Origin: JADLCX01 sp964630785
Lineage (GTDB): Bacteria > Planctomycetota > Phycisphaerae > Phycisphaerales > UBA1924
Direction of reading: 5' to 3'
Assembly (NCBI GenBank): GCA_964630785.1
Contig: CAZVZG010000003.1
Coordinates: forward strand, 124,001-188,000
DNA: 64,000 nucleotides
The translations under genes were made by a program, and so were the position numbers. Positions 1 through 9,360 of this stretch are shown here, one piece after another (position 1 is the first letter of the stretch; every line of letters starts with the position of its first letter). The notes under the pieces were generated by a model. It saw nothing but the letters and a program-made list of their open reading frames with translations, was not told where the DNA came from and did no database searches.

Positions 1-1704
1 GACGGCGACTCGCCGCAGACGGTGATGCGCGGGTTGGGCCGGCTCATCGGCACAATGCCGCTGCCGCCCAAGTGGGCGATCGGCTACAACCAATGCCGCT
101 ATTCGTACTTCCCGGAAAAGCGAGTGCGCGAGATCGCCGAGACGTTCCGCTCGCACAAGCTGCCGTGCGATGTCATCTGGTTTGACATCGACTACATGGA
201 CAAGTACAGGGTGTTCACGTTCGACACCTCGCCGAACGCCTTTCCCGACATCAAGAAGCTCAACGCGGACCTCGGCGGCATGGGCTTTCACCGCATCTTC
301 ATGATCGACCCGGGCGTGAAGGCGGAGCCGGGCTATTTCGTGTTCGATCAGGGCACGCAGGCCGATGTGTGGGTGCGGGACGCCGCGGGGGGCGTCTACA
401 AGGGCGAGGTCTGGCCGGGCCAGTGCGTGTTCCCGGACTTCACGCGCCCCGACGTTCGAGTGTGGTGGCAGGGGCTGTACAAGGACTTCCTCGCGCAGGG
501 AGTCGATGGCGTGTGGAACGACATGAACGAACCGGCGGTGTTCAACGTCAAGAGCAAGACCATGCCGGAGGACAACCGGCACAAGGGCGGCGCATGGGAC
601 TACGGCGGCACGCTGCCGGCCGGGCCGCACCTGGAGTACCACAACGTCTACGGGATGTTGATGGCCAAGGGCACGTTCGACGGGATCAAGGCGGCACGCC
701 CGGACGATCGCCCGTTCGTGCTCACGCGGGCCGGGTACATCGGCAGCCAGCGGTACGCCGCGACGTGGACGGGCGACAACTCCGCCGAGTGGGACGACCT
801 GGGCGACTCGATCTCAATGGTTCTGAACCTCGGCCTGTCCGGGCAGCCGTTCTGCGGGCCGGACATCGGGGGCTTCAACGGCAACGGCGACGCGAAGCTA
901 TTTGCACGCTGGTTCGGGCTGGGCACGCTGCTGCCCTTCAGCCGCGGGCACACGGGCAAGGGCAACATCGACAAGGAGCCGTGGGCGTTCGGGCCGGAGG
1001 TCGAGGCGACGTGCCGCAAGGCGCTGGAGCGGCGTTACCGCCTGCTGCCCTACCTGTACACGCTCTTTGACGAGGCCAGCCGCACAGGGATGCCGGTTGC
1101 TCGACCGCTGTTCTTCGCCGACCCGAAGGACCCCGCGCTGCGGTCGGAGGACGATTCGTTCATGTTGGGCGACAATCTGATCGTGGCGTGCAAGACGACG
1201 CCCGAAGGCGATCGCGTGCCGGCCATGCCCAAGGTGACGAACGGGAAGTGGGAGCGGCTCGACCTCGTCGGCGAGGGCGACAACCCGGACCTGCCGGAGC
1301 TCTACGTGCGGCCCGGGGCGATCATCCCGGTGGGCCCGGTGCTGCAATACACCGGCGAGCCGGCGCCCAAGCCCGATCCTGACCATGCCCGCATCGGCGC
1401 GGGCGAGCACCCGCTCACGCTCGCGATCGCGCTCGACGCCGACGGCCGCGCCCAGGGGAGCGTGTACGAGGACGCCGGCGATGGGTACGACTATCAACGC
1501 GGCGGGTTCCTCCGCACGACGTACCGCGCCACGACCGAAGGACACCGCGTGAGAATCGAGATCGCCGACCATGAGGGCTCGTTCCGCCGCCCGGCCCGGG
1601 AGCTTCGCATCATGATCCTCAAGGATGGCTGGTTCTACCCGGCCACAGCGGTCGATGGGCAGGCGATTACGATGGATCTGAGCAAGGTGGCGCCGGTAAA
1701 GTAG
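1..1704 (+). CDS. Glycoside hydrolase family 31 alpha-glucosidase, 5' end cut by the window
   Basis: Retaining alpha-glycosidase that would release glucose (or a related sugar) from alpha-linked oligosaccharides. The frame is open from base 1, so the N-terminal beta-sandwich and the true start lie outside the window; about 567 residues remain. The GH31 barrel is clear. Counting from the ATG at 22, D167 in WNDMNEP is the expected nucleophile and D252 in TGDNSAEWDD the expected acid/base. The C-terminal beta domains typical of the family follow, ending at a TAG. The substrate cannot be told from sequence. The next gene starts 26 bp downstream, but nothing shows that the two work together. Confidence 0.93.
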   Translation, partial: DGDSPQTVMRGLGRLIGTMPLPPKWAIGYNQCRYSYFPEKRVREIAETFRSHKLPCDVIWFDIDYMDKYRVFTFDTSPNAFPDIKKLNADLGGMGFHRIFMIDPGVKAEPGYFVFDQGTQADVWVRDAAGGVYKGEVWPGQCVFPDFTRPDVRVWWQGLYKDFLAQGVDGVWNDMNEPAVFNVKSKTMPEDNRHKGGAWDYGGTLPAGPHLEYHNVYGMLMAKGTFDGIKAARPDDRPFVLTRAGYIGSQRYAATWTGDNSAEWDDLGDSISMVLNLGLSGQPFCGPDIGGFNGNGDAKLFARWFGLGTLLPFSRGHTGKGNIDKEPWAFGPEVEATCRKALERRYRLLPYLYTLFDEASRTGMPVARPLFFADPKDPALRSEDDSFMLGDNLIVACKTTPEGDRVPAMPKVTNGKWERLDLVGEGDNPDLPELYVRPGAIIPVGPVLQYTGEPAPKPDPDHARIGAGEHPLTLAIALDADGRAQGSVYEDAGDGYDYQRGGFLRTTYRATTEGHRVRIEIADHEGSFRRPARELRIMILKDGWFYPATAVDGQAITMDLSKVAPVK

Positions 1705-1730
1705 TCGGGCCCTCAGTTTTGGAGCAGCAC

Positions 1731-2117
1731 TTGAGCGACCTCAACACCCAGCACAATCGGACCGTGTGGTGCGACGTCCCCGTGGTCGATCTGGACCGCG
1801 CCGCGGCGTTCTATAGGGCGGTGCTTGCGATCGACGTGCACGTGGACTCGTTCAACGGCGAGAAGTTTGGCATCCTTGCGCACGAAGCCGGCAACGGCGG
1901 CTGCCTGGTGGTCGGACCCGACCAGATCACCGGCAAGAGCGGGATTCTGGTCTATTTCAACGTCAACGGCCGCATCCGTGACGCGGTGAGACAGGTTGGT
2001 GCTCGTGGCGGAAAGGTCGTTGAACCGGTCCATGCGATCGGGCCGCACGGTTTTCGAGCCGTCGTGCTCGACAGCGAGGGCAACAGAATCGCCCTGCATT
2101 CACAGACGGATGCGTGA
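1731..2117 (+). CDS. VOC (glyoxalase/bleomycin-resistance-like) family protein
   Basis: A small protein of 128 residues with one vicinal-oxygen-chelate fold. It shows the usual DLDRAAAFYRAVL opening, a central glycine-rich stretch and a closing VVLDSEGNRIALHS strand whose Glu is a family metal ligand. The TTG at 1731 is chosen because GGAG lies at 1721-1724; a TTG at 1719 is in frame but has no ribosome site. The usual first-strand histidine ligand is not evident. It could be a lyase, a dioxygenase-like enzyme or a small-molecule-binding protein, and the substrate is unknown. A run of ten G follows at 2120-2129. Confidence 0.8.
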   Translation: MSDLNTQHNRTVWCDVPVVDLDRAAAFYRAVLAIDVHVDSFNGEKFGILAHEAGNGGCLVVGPDQITGKSGILVYFNVNGRIRDAVRQVGARGGKVVEPVHAIGPHGFRAVVLDSEGNRIALHSQTDA

Positions 2118-2152
2118 ACGGGGGGGGGGCGCAAGCGCCGCGCACGTCTTCG

Positions 2153-2776
2153 TCAGCGCCCTCTGGCCTCGTCCACCATCGCTCGCAGTCGCATCGGGTT
2201 GGGCATGTCGTCCACCACGATCTCGACGTCGTCGGTGCCGCCGCCGTCAAGGCCGAGCGTGCCGACCCGGAGGAGCCGCTGGGCCAGCGTCTGGGTGATC
2301 TGGATGTCTTGCACCTGCTCGTGCCGGAGTTCCTTGCGGGCCCGGCTGAACAGGCCGCGTTGCACGATCGTGCGGCGGGTGGTGATGATCAGCGTGGTCG
2401 CCAGGGCCCCGAGCTTCCACCAGCCGATCCAGACGGTGCCGACGGCGGCGACCGCCCCGCCGACCCACGCCGTCCAGCGGTACCCCGCCAGGCCCGGGCT
2501 GGCGTACGCCGCGATCGCCAGTGCAACCCCCGCGGCCACGGCGAGCACGAGTACCGCACCCATCGCGGGACGGGCGCGGAGCGTCACCGGGTGCACGCGG
2601 AGCAGTTCGCGCTCGGGCGCGGCGTCGCCGATCGGATCGGGGGCCGTCTTGCCCGTTCGGGCCGCCGCCGGCGCCACTTCGACGTTGCCGCAATGCGGGC
2701 AACGAACCCGCTGGCGGGCCAAGTTGTCCTCGATCTCTAGGCGGCGGTCGCAGTTGGCGCAGGTGTAGGCGAGCAT
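2153..2776 (-). CDS. Zinc-ribbon plus bacterial PH-domain (bPH2-like) membrane protein
   Basis: A 207-residue protein. The N-terminus has a CxxC...CxxC zinc ribbon (CANC near residue 6, CPHC near residue 29). It is followed by two hydrophobic segments at about residues 71-93 and 99-118 and a soluble PH-like domain with the characteristic TTRRTIVQRGLFSRARKEL strand and a 'VQDIQITQTL' segment. This order matches bPH2-type envelope proteins, whose biochemical role is generally unknown. ATG 2776 is the only sensible start. A much longer open frame continues upstream, antisense to the glycosyltransferase gene, and I treat it as non-coding. Confidence 0.75.
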   Translation of the reverse strand: MLAYTCANCDRRLEIEDNLARQRVRCPHCGNVEVAPAAARTGKTAPDPIGDAAPERELLRVHPVTLRARPAMGAVLVLAVAAGVALAIAAYASPGLAGYRWTAWVGGAVAAVGTVWIGWWKLGALATTLIITTRRTIVQRGLFSRARKELRHEQVQDIQITQTLAQRLLRVGTLGLDGGGTDDVEIVVDDMPNPMRLRAMVDEARGR

Positions 2777-2908
2777 GGGTATCCCACAAGGTATCGACCG
2801 GCGCTTGCCGGCGGCGTTGACTGAAGTATTCGGAACCGGGCACGGGGCGTTGCGATACCGGCCCTTTCCCGACCGGCCGCGGTGTGGGGGCCCGCTATCC
2901 TTGCCCCC

Positions 2909-4678
2909 ATGCGGATCGTGCTGGTCAACTGGGCGAGGATCTGGGACGGGGCCGCGTTCGGCGGCGGGGTCAACCAGTACTGCCAGGCCTTGGCGCTCGA
3001 ACTGGTGCGCAACGGGCACGAAGTGGTGTCGCTCTTCGGGGGCACGACGTTCGTCCGCGAACCCGCGGAGTGTTTCATCCGGCGGTCCGACGACTGGATG
3101 GGCGTGCGGGTGTTCGAGGTAGTCAACAGCCCGGTGATGGCCCCGAGCATCGTGCAGTTTCAGCGGCCGATGGGCGAGGTAAGCTCGCCCGAACTCGAGG
3201 CCCAGGTCGAACGGCTCTTCGGCTGGCTCAGGCCCGACGCGGTGCACTGGAACAACATCGAGGGGTTCAGTATCGGCTGCGTGTCCGCGGCCAAGCGGGC
3301 GGGCGCACGCAACATCTTCAGTCTGCACAACTACCACACCGTCTGTCCGCAGGTGTACCTGCTGCGCGGGCACCGTCGGCTGTGCACAGATTACGACAAC
3401 GGGCACAACTGCGTGGGGTGCATCGAGACCAAGAACCCCGACCAGACCAGGCTCGAGATGATCGCCAAGCACAAGGCTTCGATGGTCAGCGCCGAACTCG
3501 CGGAGGCGGAGCGCGAGTTCCGCGATGCGATCGGCTGGCCCAAGCGGGCGGTGAAGTGGTACCTGGAGCTGAGGCGTCAGCGAAGACTGGCGGCTGAAAA
3601 GTGGAAGGACGGCCTGCCGGGCCACGCGTGCGAGAGCGAGGCGGACGTGACCAGGCCTCTCGCGGCGTCGGACGACAAGCGGGGGCGCACGCCGCAGTTG
3701 ATGGCCGAGCTGAACCCGCCCAAACCGCCGGACCCGGACGCGCCCGAGCGTCGCGTGGTGCTCAATGTCATCGAGTCCGAGCCGCCGAGCCAAAGGCCGC
3801 CCAACGATTATGCGCGCCGACGGCACGCGATGGTGGAGATGCTCGGCGCGTGCGACCGGACGCTGGCGGTGTCCAACTTCGTGCGCCACAAGTTCATCAG
3901 CATGGGCGTGAACGAACGGACGATCCGCACGCTGCCGATCGGCTCGCGGATCAACCGCGTCATCTCGCTCAAGCCCGACCTGCTCTTCGACCCGCCGCCG
4001 TTCGATCCGCCGCCGACGCCGTGGCAGAAACAGCGGCCCGTCCGCCTGCATTTCATGGGCTACAACAACCACTACAAGGGCCTGCCGATCCTCGCCGAGG
4101 TCCTTGAGACGATGAGCCCGGAACACCTGCGGCAGCTCAAGCTCTCGATCTTCGCGCTCGACGGCCAGTACATCGAGTGGATGTTCCGGCGCCTGGAGCC
4201 GAGGCTTGCGGGCGGCGTCGGAGGGCTTCAATACTCGACCGGGTACAACTTCCACGACATCCCGTGGATGATGGGCGGCCGGGACATCTGCCTGGTGCCC
4301 AGCGTGTGGTGGGACAACGCGCCGCAGACGGTCTTCGAGAGCCTCGCGTGCGGGGTGCCGATCCTGGGCGCGGCGGTGGGGGGGATCCCCGATTTCGTGC
4401 ACGAAGGGGTCAACGGTCTGTTGTTCCGCGCGAACGACCGTGAACACCTCCGCTCGCGATTGATCGAGATTGTGGAAAACCCACACCTGCTCGAACGTCT
4501 GCGGAAGAACGTCCGCCCGTGCAAGAGCATCGAGGAGCACGCGCGGGAGATGGAGATGGTCTACCGCGGCGATGACGAACGGGTCTACGACGCGGCGTAC
4601 AGCCCGTGGAATGCGCAAGGCGGCGAGTCGCCGCGGGTGAACGTGGTCAATCCGGAACGCGTCGCCGTGCGGGGTTGA
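2909..4678 (+). CDS. Glycosyltransferase, GT4-like
   Basis: A 589-residue GT-B glycosyltransferase. The N-terminal domain opens with MRIVLVNW and a GGGVNQYCQALALELVRNGHEV acceptor-side loop. The C-terminal donor-binding domain has PSVWWDNAPQTVFESLACG and VGGIPDFVHEGVNGLLF, the E-x7-E type region of GT4 enzymes. A cysteine cluster (HTVCPQ, CTDYDNGHNCVGCIE, about residues 140-175) is unusual and could bind metal. A charged proline-rich linker at about residues 240-300 makes it longer than the usual 380-420 residues. TATCCT at 2896-2901 lies 7 nt before the ATG, suggesting a leaderless message. The sugar and acceptor are unknown. Confidence 0.88.
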   Translation: MRIVLVNWARIWDGAAFGGGVNQYCQALALELVRNGHEVVSLFGGTTFVREPAECFIRRSDDWMGVRVFEVVNSPVMAPSIVQFQRPMGEVSSPELEAQVERLFGWLRPDAVHWNNIEGFSIGCVSAAKRAGARNIFSLHNYHTVCPQVYLLRGHRRLCTDYDNGHNCVGCIETKNPDQTRLEMIAKHKASMVSAELAEAEREFRDAIGWPKRAVKWYLELRRQRRLAAEKWKDGLPGHACESEADVTRPLAASDDKRGRTPQLMAELNPPKPPDPDAPERRVVLNVIESEPPSQRPPNDYARRRHAMVEMLGACDRTLAVSNFVRHKFISMGVNERTIRTLPIGSRINRVISLKPDLLFDPPPFDPPPTPWQKQRPVRLHFMGYNNHYKGLPILAEVLETMSPEHLRQLKLSIFALDGQYIEWMFRRLEPRLAGGVGGLQYSTGYNFHDIPWMMGGRDICLVPSVWWDNAPQTVFESLACGVPILGAAVGGIPDFVHEGVNGLLFRANDREHLRSRLIEIVENPHLLERLRKNVRPCKSIEEHAREMEMVYRGDDERVYDAAYSPWNAQGGESPRVNVVNPERVAVRG

Positions 4679-4689
4679 GAGGCATGAAT

Positions 4690-4720
4690 ACCGCCGCGGA
4701 TTGCGCGGATGAACGCAGAT
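4690..4720. repeat. Intergenic GCGGATTGCGCGGATGAACGCAGAT-type repeat
   Basis: In the gap between the glycosyltransferase and the carbonic-anhydrase-like gene is a short stretch of internally repetitive sequence (GCGGATTGCGCGGATGAACG and its flanks). It resembles a dispersed intergenic repeat I know from many environmental bacterial genomes. There is only one copy in this window. The identification is from memory of the motif. Confidence 0.4.
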
Positions 4721-4754
4721 CAGGAAGCGTGATCCCTCACGAGCGCCGGCGAGA

Positions 4755-5264
4755 TCAGACTTCGACGGGCTCGAACCGCACGCCCCGGCCCTCATCGACC
4801 AGCCGGGCGAAGTAGGCCTCGATGTTCTCCAGCCCCGTCACGCGATGGACATAGGCCGCGGCACGGACGAGGTCGGCCTTCTGCACGAGCTCCAGCCGCG
4901 GGTCGGTGAGCTTGAGGCGTGAAGTGTAAAACGCGCAGCCTGCGTGGGCGATGAGAACGACCCGCTGCAGGCCGTGCACTTCGGCGAGAAACTTGAGCTC
5001 ATCGACGACGCCCTGCTCTTCGAGCGCGGCCTCGGGGTGGGCGGCGAGGCAGGACGGGCCGCCGGGGAGTGCGACCCGGTCGTAACGCGGCAGGGCGAGA
5101 CCGTTGTGCAGGAAGTCGTCGAAGTGCTCGCCGATGCGCCCGTCGGAGCAGTACACCGCGGCGGCGCGGATTCGGCTGGCCTCGTAAGGAAGCCGAGAGT
5201 CGTAAGCGACTCCCGAGCGACGTTGCGGGCCGGCGGGCGCGGGGGGCGGCTTTGGGGTGGACAT
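4755..5264 (-). CDS. Beta-carbonic-anhydrase-like protein
   Basis: A 169-residue protein. YCSDGR (near residue 38) and LIAHAGC (near residue 104) give the Cys-x-Asp and His-x2-Cys zinc-ligand pattern of beta-carbonic anhydrases. The spacing and overall length are close to the family, but the rest is divergent, so CO2 hydration is likely rather than certain. The gene begins 9 bp after the citrate/methylcitrate synthase stop and closes the minus-strand propionate cluster, so it is probably cotranscribed. ATG 5264 is preferred; ATG 5285 would overlap the upstream gene. Confidence 0.65.
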   Translation of the reverse strand: MSTPKPPPAPAGPQRRSGVAYDSRLPYEASRIRAAAVYCSDGRIGEHFDDFLHNGLALPRYDRVALPGGPSCLAAHPEAALEEQGVVDELKFLAEVHGLQRVVLIAHAGCAFYTSRLKLTDPRLELVQKADLVRAAAYVHRVTGLENIEAYFARLVDEGRGVRFEPVEV

Positions 5265-5272
5265 GGCGGCTT

Positions 5273-6481
5273 TCACGCGTTCCATTTCTTGAGCGCCGGC
5301 CCGGTGTATTGGGCGATCGGGCGGATGATGCGGTTGTCGGCGTGCTGCTCCATGATGTGCGCGCACCAGCCGGTGATGCGGGCCGCGACAAAGATCGGCG
5401 TGTATTGCGGCACCGGGATGCCCATGGTGAAGTACGTCATGCCGCAGGGGAAATCCACGTTGGGGTGGATGTTCTTCTTGTCAAGCATGATCTTCTGCAC
5501 CTGTTCGCCGAGCCGGAACCACGCCACGGCGGGGTGGCCGCCGGGGTTGGACGTGTCCTTCTCGGCCACGGCGCGCCCGAGTTTGTGCAGGATCGGGGCC
5601 CGGTGGTCGCCGTTCTTGTACACGCGATGCCCGAAGCCCATGAGCTTGCGCTTGGTGTCGAAGGCCTTCTGCATCCATTGATCGACAGCGGGCGTACCGA
5701 TGCCCTTCTCGCCGACGTCGTGCATGATCTCCTTGAGCATCTCCATCGCGGCCTCGTTGGCGCCGCCGTGCAGCGGACCCTTGAGGGCGGCGATGCCGCC
5801 GCAGACCGCGCCGTGCATGTCGCTGAGCGTGCCGCTGATGACGCGCGTGGTGAAGGTGGACGCGTTGTAGTCGTGCTCGGCGTAGAGCGTGAGCGAGACG
5901 TCGATCACGCGTGCATACTCGGGCGAGGGCTTCCGGCCTGTCATCATCCAGAGCAGGTTGGCCGCGTGGCCGAGCGAGGGGTCGGGCGCGACGGCGGGCT
6001 TGCCGTCGATGAAGTTCTGCATGTGGCCGATGATGGTCGGGATCTTCGCCAGGAGCCGCTTGCTCTTGCGCAGATTCGCGTCGGCGGTGACGCTCTGGCA
6101 GTCGGGATCGAGGTGAGCGAGGATGCTCACCGCGGACCGCAGCACGTCCATCGGCACGGCGTGCCCCGACTTCAGCCACGGCGAGGCCGACCTGAGGAAC
6201 GCGACCACGGCGTCGGGCAGCGACCGCTCACCCACGATCTCGGTCTTGAACCGCACCATCTCCTGGGTGGAAGGCTTGTGGCCTTCGAGCAGGAGGAACG
6301 CGACTTCCTCGAAAGTGGCGTGCTGGGCGAGGTCGTGGATCTCGTAGCCGCGGTAGATCAGGGCGCCCTGCTCGACCGAGCAGATGGCCGTCTGGCCGGC
6401 GATCACGCCTTCGAGGCCGCGGGCGAAGACTGGCGTGGACGGTGCGGAAGTCGATGAGGGGGTGGCGGTGCCAGCGGACAT
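5273..6481 (-). CDS. prpC: 2-methylcitrate synthase / citrate synthase
   Basis: Condenses propionyl-CoA (or acetyl-CoA) with oxaloacetate. It has 402 residues with the full type I citrate synthase fold: GLEGVIAGQTAICSVEQG at the N-terminus, GHMQNFIDG, LHGGANEAAME with the catalytic His region, and MGFGHRVYKNGDHRAPIL with the second active-site His and the substrate-binding Arg. The first 20 or so residues are a Thr/Ser/Pro tail. Because prpB and a prpD-like gene lie directly upstream on the same strand, methylcitrate synthase is the likelier role; citrate synthase of the same family cannot be excluded. ATG 6481 has AGGAG upstream and a TATACT box further back. Confidence 0.85.
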   Translation of the reverse strand: MSAGTATPSSTSAPSTPVFARGLEGVIAGQTAICSVEQGALIYRGYEIHDLAQHATFEEVAFLLLEGHKPSTQEMVRFKTEIVGERSLPDAVVAFLRSASPWLKSGHAVPMDVLRSAVSILAHLDPDCQSVTADANLRKSKRLLAKIPTIIGHMQNFIDGKPAVAPDPSLGHAANLLWMMTGRKPSPEYARVIDVSLTLYAEHDYNASTFTTRVISGTLSDMHGAVCGGIAALKGPLHGGANEAAMEMLKEIMHDVGEKGIGTPAVDQWMQKAFDTKRKLMGFGHRVYKNGDHRAPILHKLGRAVAEKDTSNPGGHPAVAWFRLGEQVQKIMLDKKNIHPNVDFPCGMTYFTMGIPVPQYTPIFVAARITGWCAHIMEQHADNRIIRPIAQYTGPALKKWNA

Positions 6482-6564
6482 CGGGGTTCGGCTCCTGAAT
6501 GGAATCGCAGTATACGAGGTGCGGCCGGGCTGAGCGGCGGTCACTCGCGGCCCAAACACGGTGA

Positions 6565-7461
6565 TCAACGGGCCGGGTACGGCCATTCAACGCCGGGCTT
6601 ATACCCGATGAGTTTGTACAGTTCCTCCCGCGTCTGCATCTGCCCGAGCAGCGACTCCGCGGAACCGCTCTCCTTAAGCGTCGCGAGGGCCCGGGTCACC
6701 GCGCCCATCGCGATTCGCAGCAGCGTAACCGGATAGATCACGCAGTTGTAGCCCAGGGCCGCGAAGCGGGACGCGGAGAGCATCGGCGTCTTGCCGAACT
6801 CGGTCATGTTTGCCAGCAGCAGCGCCGAGGGCGCGGCGCGGCGGAGAGCGACAGCAAAGTCCGCGAACTCCTGTTCGCTTGCGAGACCCTCGGGGAAGAT
6901 CATGTCGGCGCCGGCTTTCACGTAAGCGGCGGCCCGTTCGACGGCGGCGTCCAAACCGTCCACGCCCCGGGCGTCGGTGCGGGCGCAGACCACGAAGCCG
7001 GCGCACCCACCGGTGAGCCCGCGGGCCGCGGTGGCCGCCGCGGCCACCTTCTCGCAGGCGTGTTCGAGAGGCACGAGTTTCTTCCCGTCAAGGTGGCCGC
7101 AGCGTTTGGGAAAGACCTGATCCTCGATGTGCAGCCCGGCCGCACCCGCGCGGGCGTAATCAACGACGGTCCGCCGCACCATCTCGCTCTCACCGAATCC
7201 CGTGTCGGCGTCGGCGATGATCGGCAGGCCGCAGGAGTCGTGGACCTCGCGGATAACGCGGCAGAAATGTTCGAGTGAGAGCAGGCCGACGTCGGGCACA
7301 CCCGCGCTGACGCTGGTGGCTGCGCCGGAGATGTAGGCGCCCTCGAAGCCCGCCTGCGCGATCGCGCGGGCGGCCAGCGCGTTGAATGCGCCGGGCATCA
7401 TCAGGCATTGGTTGGGTCGAGCCAGAAGTTGTCTTAGCCGTTGGCCGGGGCTGTTGATCAT
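6565..7461 (-). CDS. prpB: 2-methylisocitrate lyase, PEP mutase/isocitrate lyase superfamily
   Basis: Cleaves 2-methylisocitrate to pyruvate and succinate, the last step of the methylcitrate cycle. It has 298 residues. The metal-binding IADADTGFG and the catalytic loop KRCGHLDGKKLVP, with the active-site Cys, are both present, and GLHIEDQVFPKRCGH is typical of PrpB. ATG 7461 is chosen because TATCAT at 7468-7473 on this strand lies 6 nt upstream, as in other apparently leaderless genes here. ATG 7479 would add six residues and destroy that spacing. The next gene, prpC, starts 83 bp downstream. Confidence 0.9.
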   Translation of the reverse strand: MINSPGQRLRQLLARPNQCLMMPGAFNALAARAIAQAGFEGAYISGAATSVSAGVPDVGLLSLEHFCRVIREVHDSCGLPIIADADTGFGESEMVRRTVVDYARAGAAGLHIEDQVFPKRCGHLDGKKLVPLEHACEKVAAAATAARGLTGGCAGFVVCARTDARGVDGLDAAVERAAAYVKAGADMIFPEGLASEQEFADFAVALRRAAPSALLLANMTEFGKTPMLSASRFAALGYNCVIYPVTLLRIAMGAVTRALATLKESGSAESLLGQMQTREELYKLIGYKPGVEWPYPAR

Positions 7462-7665
7462 GCGTCGATGATAGTGCATGCTGACAAGGGAGCCCCGAGC
7501 GCAAGCTTGGGTGCTTCGTCTGCGATCTCCCCCACAAACCCATCGCGCGACGGGCCAATGTTCGCTCCGGCCAACTCACCACTCATGGGCCGAAGATGGC
7601 ATTCTCGCGCGAAGGTGCGCTTCCCAACCCTCCGCTTGTGCGGAGGGCTCCCAAACACCCCGGCG

Positions 7666-9360
7666 CTACTCGAACTTGCCGCGGACGTGCAGGGGGAAGT
7701 CATTGAGCGCCGCGATATCCGCCGACGACTTGGCGGCGATCGCGCTGAATCGCCCGGTGAGCGCCCTGGCGCCGGCGTCGTCGCCAGAGGCCGCGGCCAG
7801 TTCGGCCAGGCGAGTCCACTTGTGATTGAGGATTCCCCTGAGGTCGGCGGTCGTGTTCCTCGCGTGTCCGGAAGGGTACATGACCAATCCCGAGTCGCGG
7901 CGCACGCCTTCGCTGTCGGTGATCGCGATCGAGGTCGGGATGCCGTCGGGGTAGCGGCAGTCGTAGTCAGGACCGCCGTGGGCGAAGGTCATCTTCTGCA
8001 TGAGCGAACGGGTCACGGGGTGCTGCAACGCCTCGGCGGAGAAGTCCCCCGGGAGCAGCATCAGTTCCTTGAAACCGAGCTCACCGACGCCACGCCCGTT
8101 GCGACTCTGGCGGAACTCCAGGGCCTTGCGCAGTTTGGTGCACACGAGATAGAGCATGGAGTGGTCGGCCGATTGGCGCGTTTTGGGATCGCGCTTGGCC
8201 GGGTCGCCGATGATGCCGAAGGCCGGTTCGTACGCCGTGACCTCGATGCTGCGGATCTTGCCTCCCGAGGCATCGTCGAGCAGTTTCGGGTTCTTGTTGA
8301 GCAGGTCGATGAGCCCCTGGAGCGCACCCGCGGACTGGTGCTCGTAGAGCCCGAGCTTGAAGTGCATGCCCATGACCGCGAAATCCGCGCCGGCACGGCC
8401 GAGCACCAGCTCGAAGGGCGATGCGTACGCCTTGTCGGTATTGGCCGCGTGCGAGCCCACTCTTTGGAACATCTGCCCGGGTCCCTCGAAGATCCGGAAG
8501 ATCGCCTCGGGGTTGCGGAAGATATCGCGCGGGCCCATGAAGCCGCGGATGCTGCGTTTTACGCTCAGGACCGCCGCCTCCGTGCTGATCGCCGCCGAGG
8601 CGCCCTTGCTGTCGGAGAGCTGTTTGCCGGCGCGGATGGCGCGGAACGGGATGTAGTGCGCCACCATCATGCCGATAGCGCTCTCAATCTGCTCAGGAGT
8701 GGCCTTGAGCATCGCGCCGAAGGTCGCGGCCGAGGCGATCGCGCCGTGCACAACGTGATCGATCTTGTACGTCTTGAGGCTGAACACCTCGGCCAGTCGC
8801 CCGCGGATCTCGTCCAGCAGCACCATGCCTTTGAGGGCGAACCGGCCGTCCATGCCCATCATCTGGGCCGCGGCGATCGCGACGGGGTAGTAGTCGTTGT
8901 GGCCGAACTCGCCCGCGGTGTGGCCGAGGCCCGGGTTGTATCCGAAGTTGGTGCCGTTGCTGTCCCACTCGCGTACGGCGGCGGCGTTCGCGGCGATGGC
9001 TTTCTCGGGCTGCACGGGCGTGGAGGAGCCAAACACGGTTGCGCCGTTCCGCTTTGCCGCGCCGATCGGGGCAGCGCCACCCTCTTGCACGTCGGCCACG
9101 GCGTAACCCAGCGCTTCTTCACGCAGCAGCGTGGGGGCGTTGGTGCCGAGCGCGAGGGCCGACAGGCCGCAGAGGCAAGCGTCGCTGTGGAACATCTCCG
9201 TGCGTTCCAACACGCTCGGGTCCGGATCGCCGCCCCCGCTCGCGGCGGGCTTCCACAAGAAATCCAGGGCGTACTGGGCCAGGCCGAGGGCCTGGTTGGA
9301 ATCGGCGGGGAGGGTGGTGTGCGTGGCGGTCGGAGCGGCGTTCGCGGCGGGCATGGGCAT
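7666..9360 (-). CDS. prpD: MmgE/PrpD family 2-methylcitrate dehydratase
   Basis: Dehydrates 2-methylcitrate in propionate degradation. It has 564 residues, longer than typical PrpD (about 480), with an alanine-rich start. Conserved family segments include GTNFGYNPGLGHTAGEFGHNDYY, FHSDACLCGLSALALG, KIDHVVHGAIASA and the helical core around KGASAAISTEAA. It heads the minus-strand group prpD-prpB-prpC, which supports the methylcitrate rather than the iminodisuccinate or aconitate branch of the family. ATG 9360 is preferred over ATG 9354 two codons on; neither has a clear ribosome site. TATCCT about 44 nt upstream may be its -10 box. Confidence 0.88.
   Translation of the reverse strand: MPMPAANAAPTATHTTLPADSNQALGLAQYALDFLWKPAASGGGDPDPSVLERTEMFHSDACLCGLSALALGTNAPTLLREEALGYAVADVQEGGAAPIGAAKRNGATVFGSSTPVQPEKAIAANAAAVREWDSNGTNFGYNPGLGHTAGEFGHNDYYPVAIAAAQMMGMDGRFALKGMVLLDEIRGRLAEVFSLKTYKIDHVVHGAIASAATFGAMLKATPEQIESAIGMMVAHYIPFRAIRAGKQLSDSKGASAAISTEAAVLSVKRSIRGFMGPRDIFRNPEAIFRIFEGPGQMFQRVGSHAANTDKAYASPFELVLGRAGADFAVMGMHFKLGLYEHQSAGALQGLIDLLNKNPKLLDDASGGKIRSIEVTAYEPAFGIIGDPAKRDPKTRQSADHSMLYLVCTKLRKALEFRQSRNGRGVGELGFKELMLLPGDFSAEALQHPVTRSLMQKMTFAHGGPDYDCRYPDGIPTSIAITDSEGVRRDSGLVMYPSGHARNTTADLRGILNHKWTRLAELAAASGDDAGARALTGRFSAIAAKSSADIAALNDFPLHVRGKFE

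Noticed and set aside
2777..4795. Long minus-strand open frame continuous with the zinc-ribbon/PH gene (about 670 extra codons)
   Set aside because: It is antisense to the glycosyltransferase, rich in His/Arg/Asp as expected for a shadow of a GC-rich gene, and has no domain. Only the part from ATG 2776 is protein-like.
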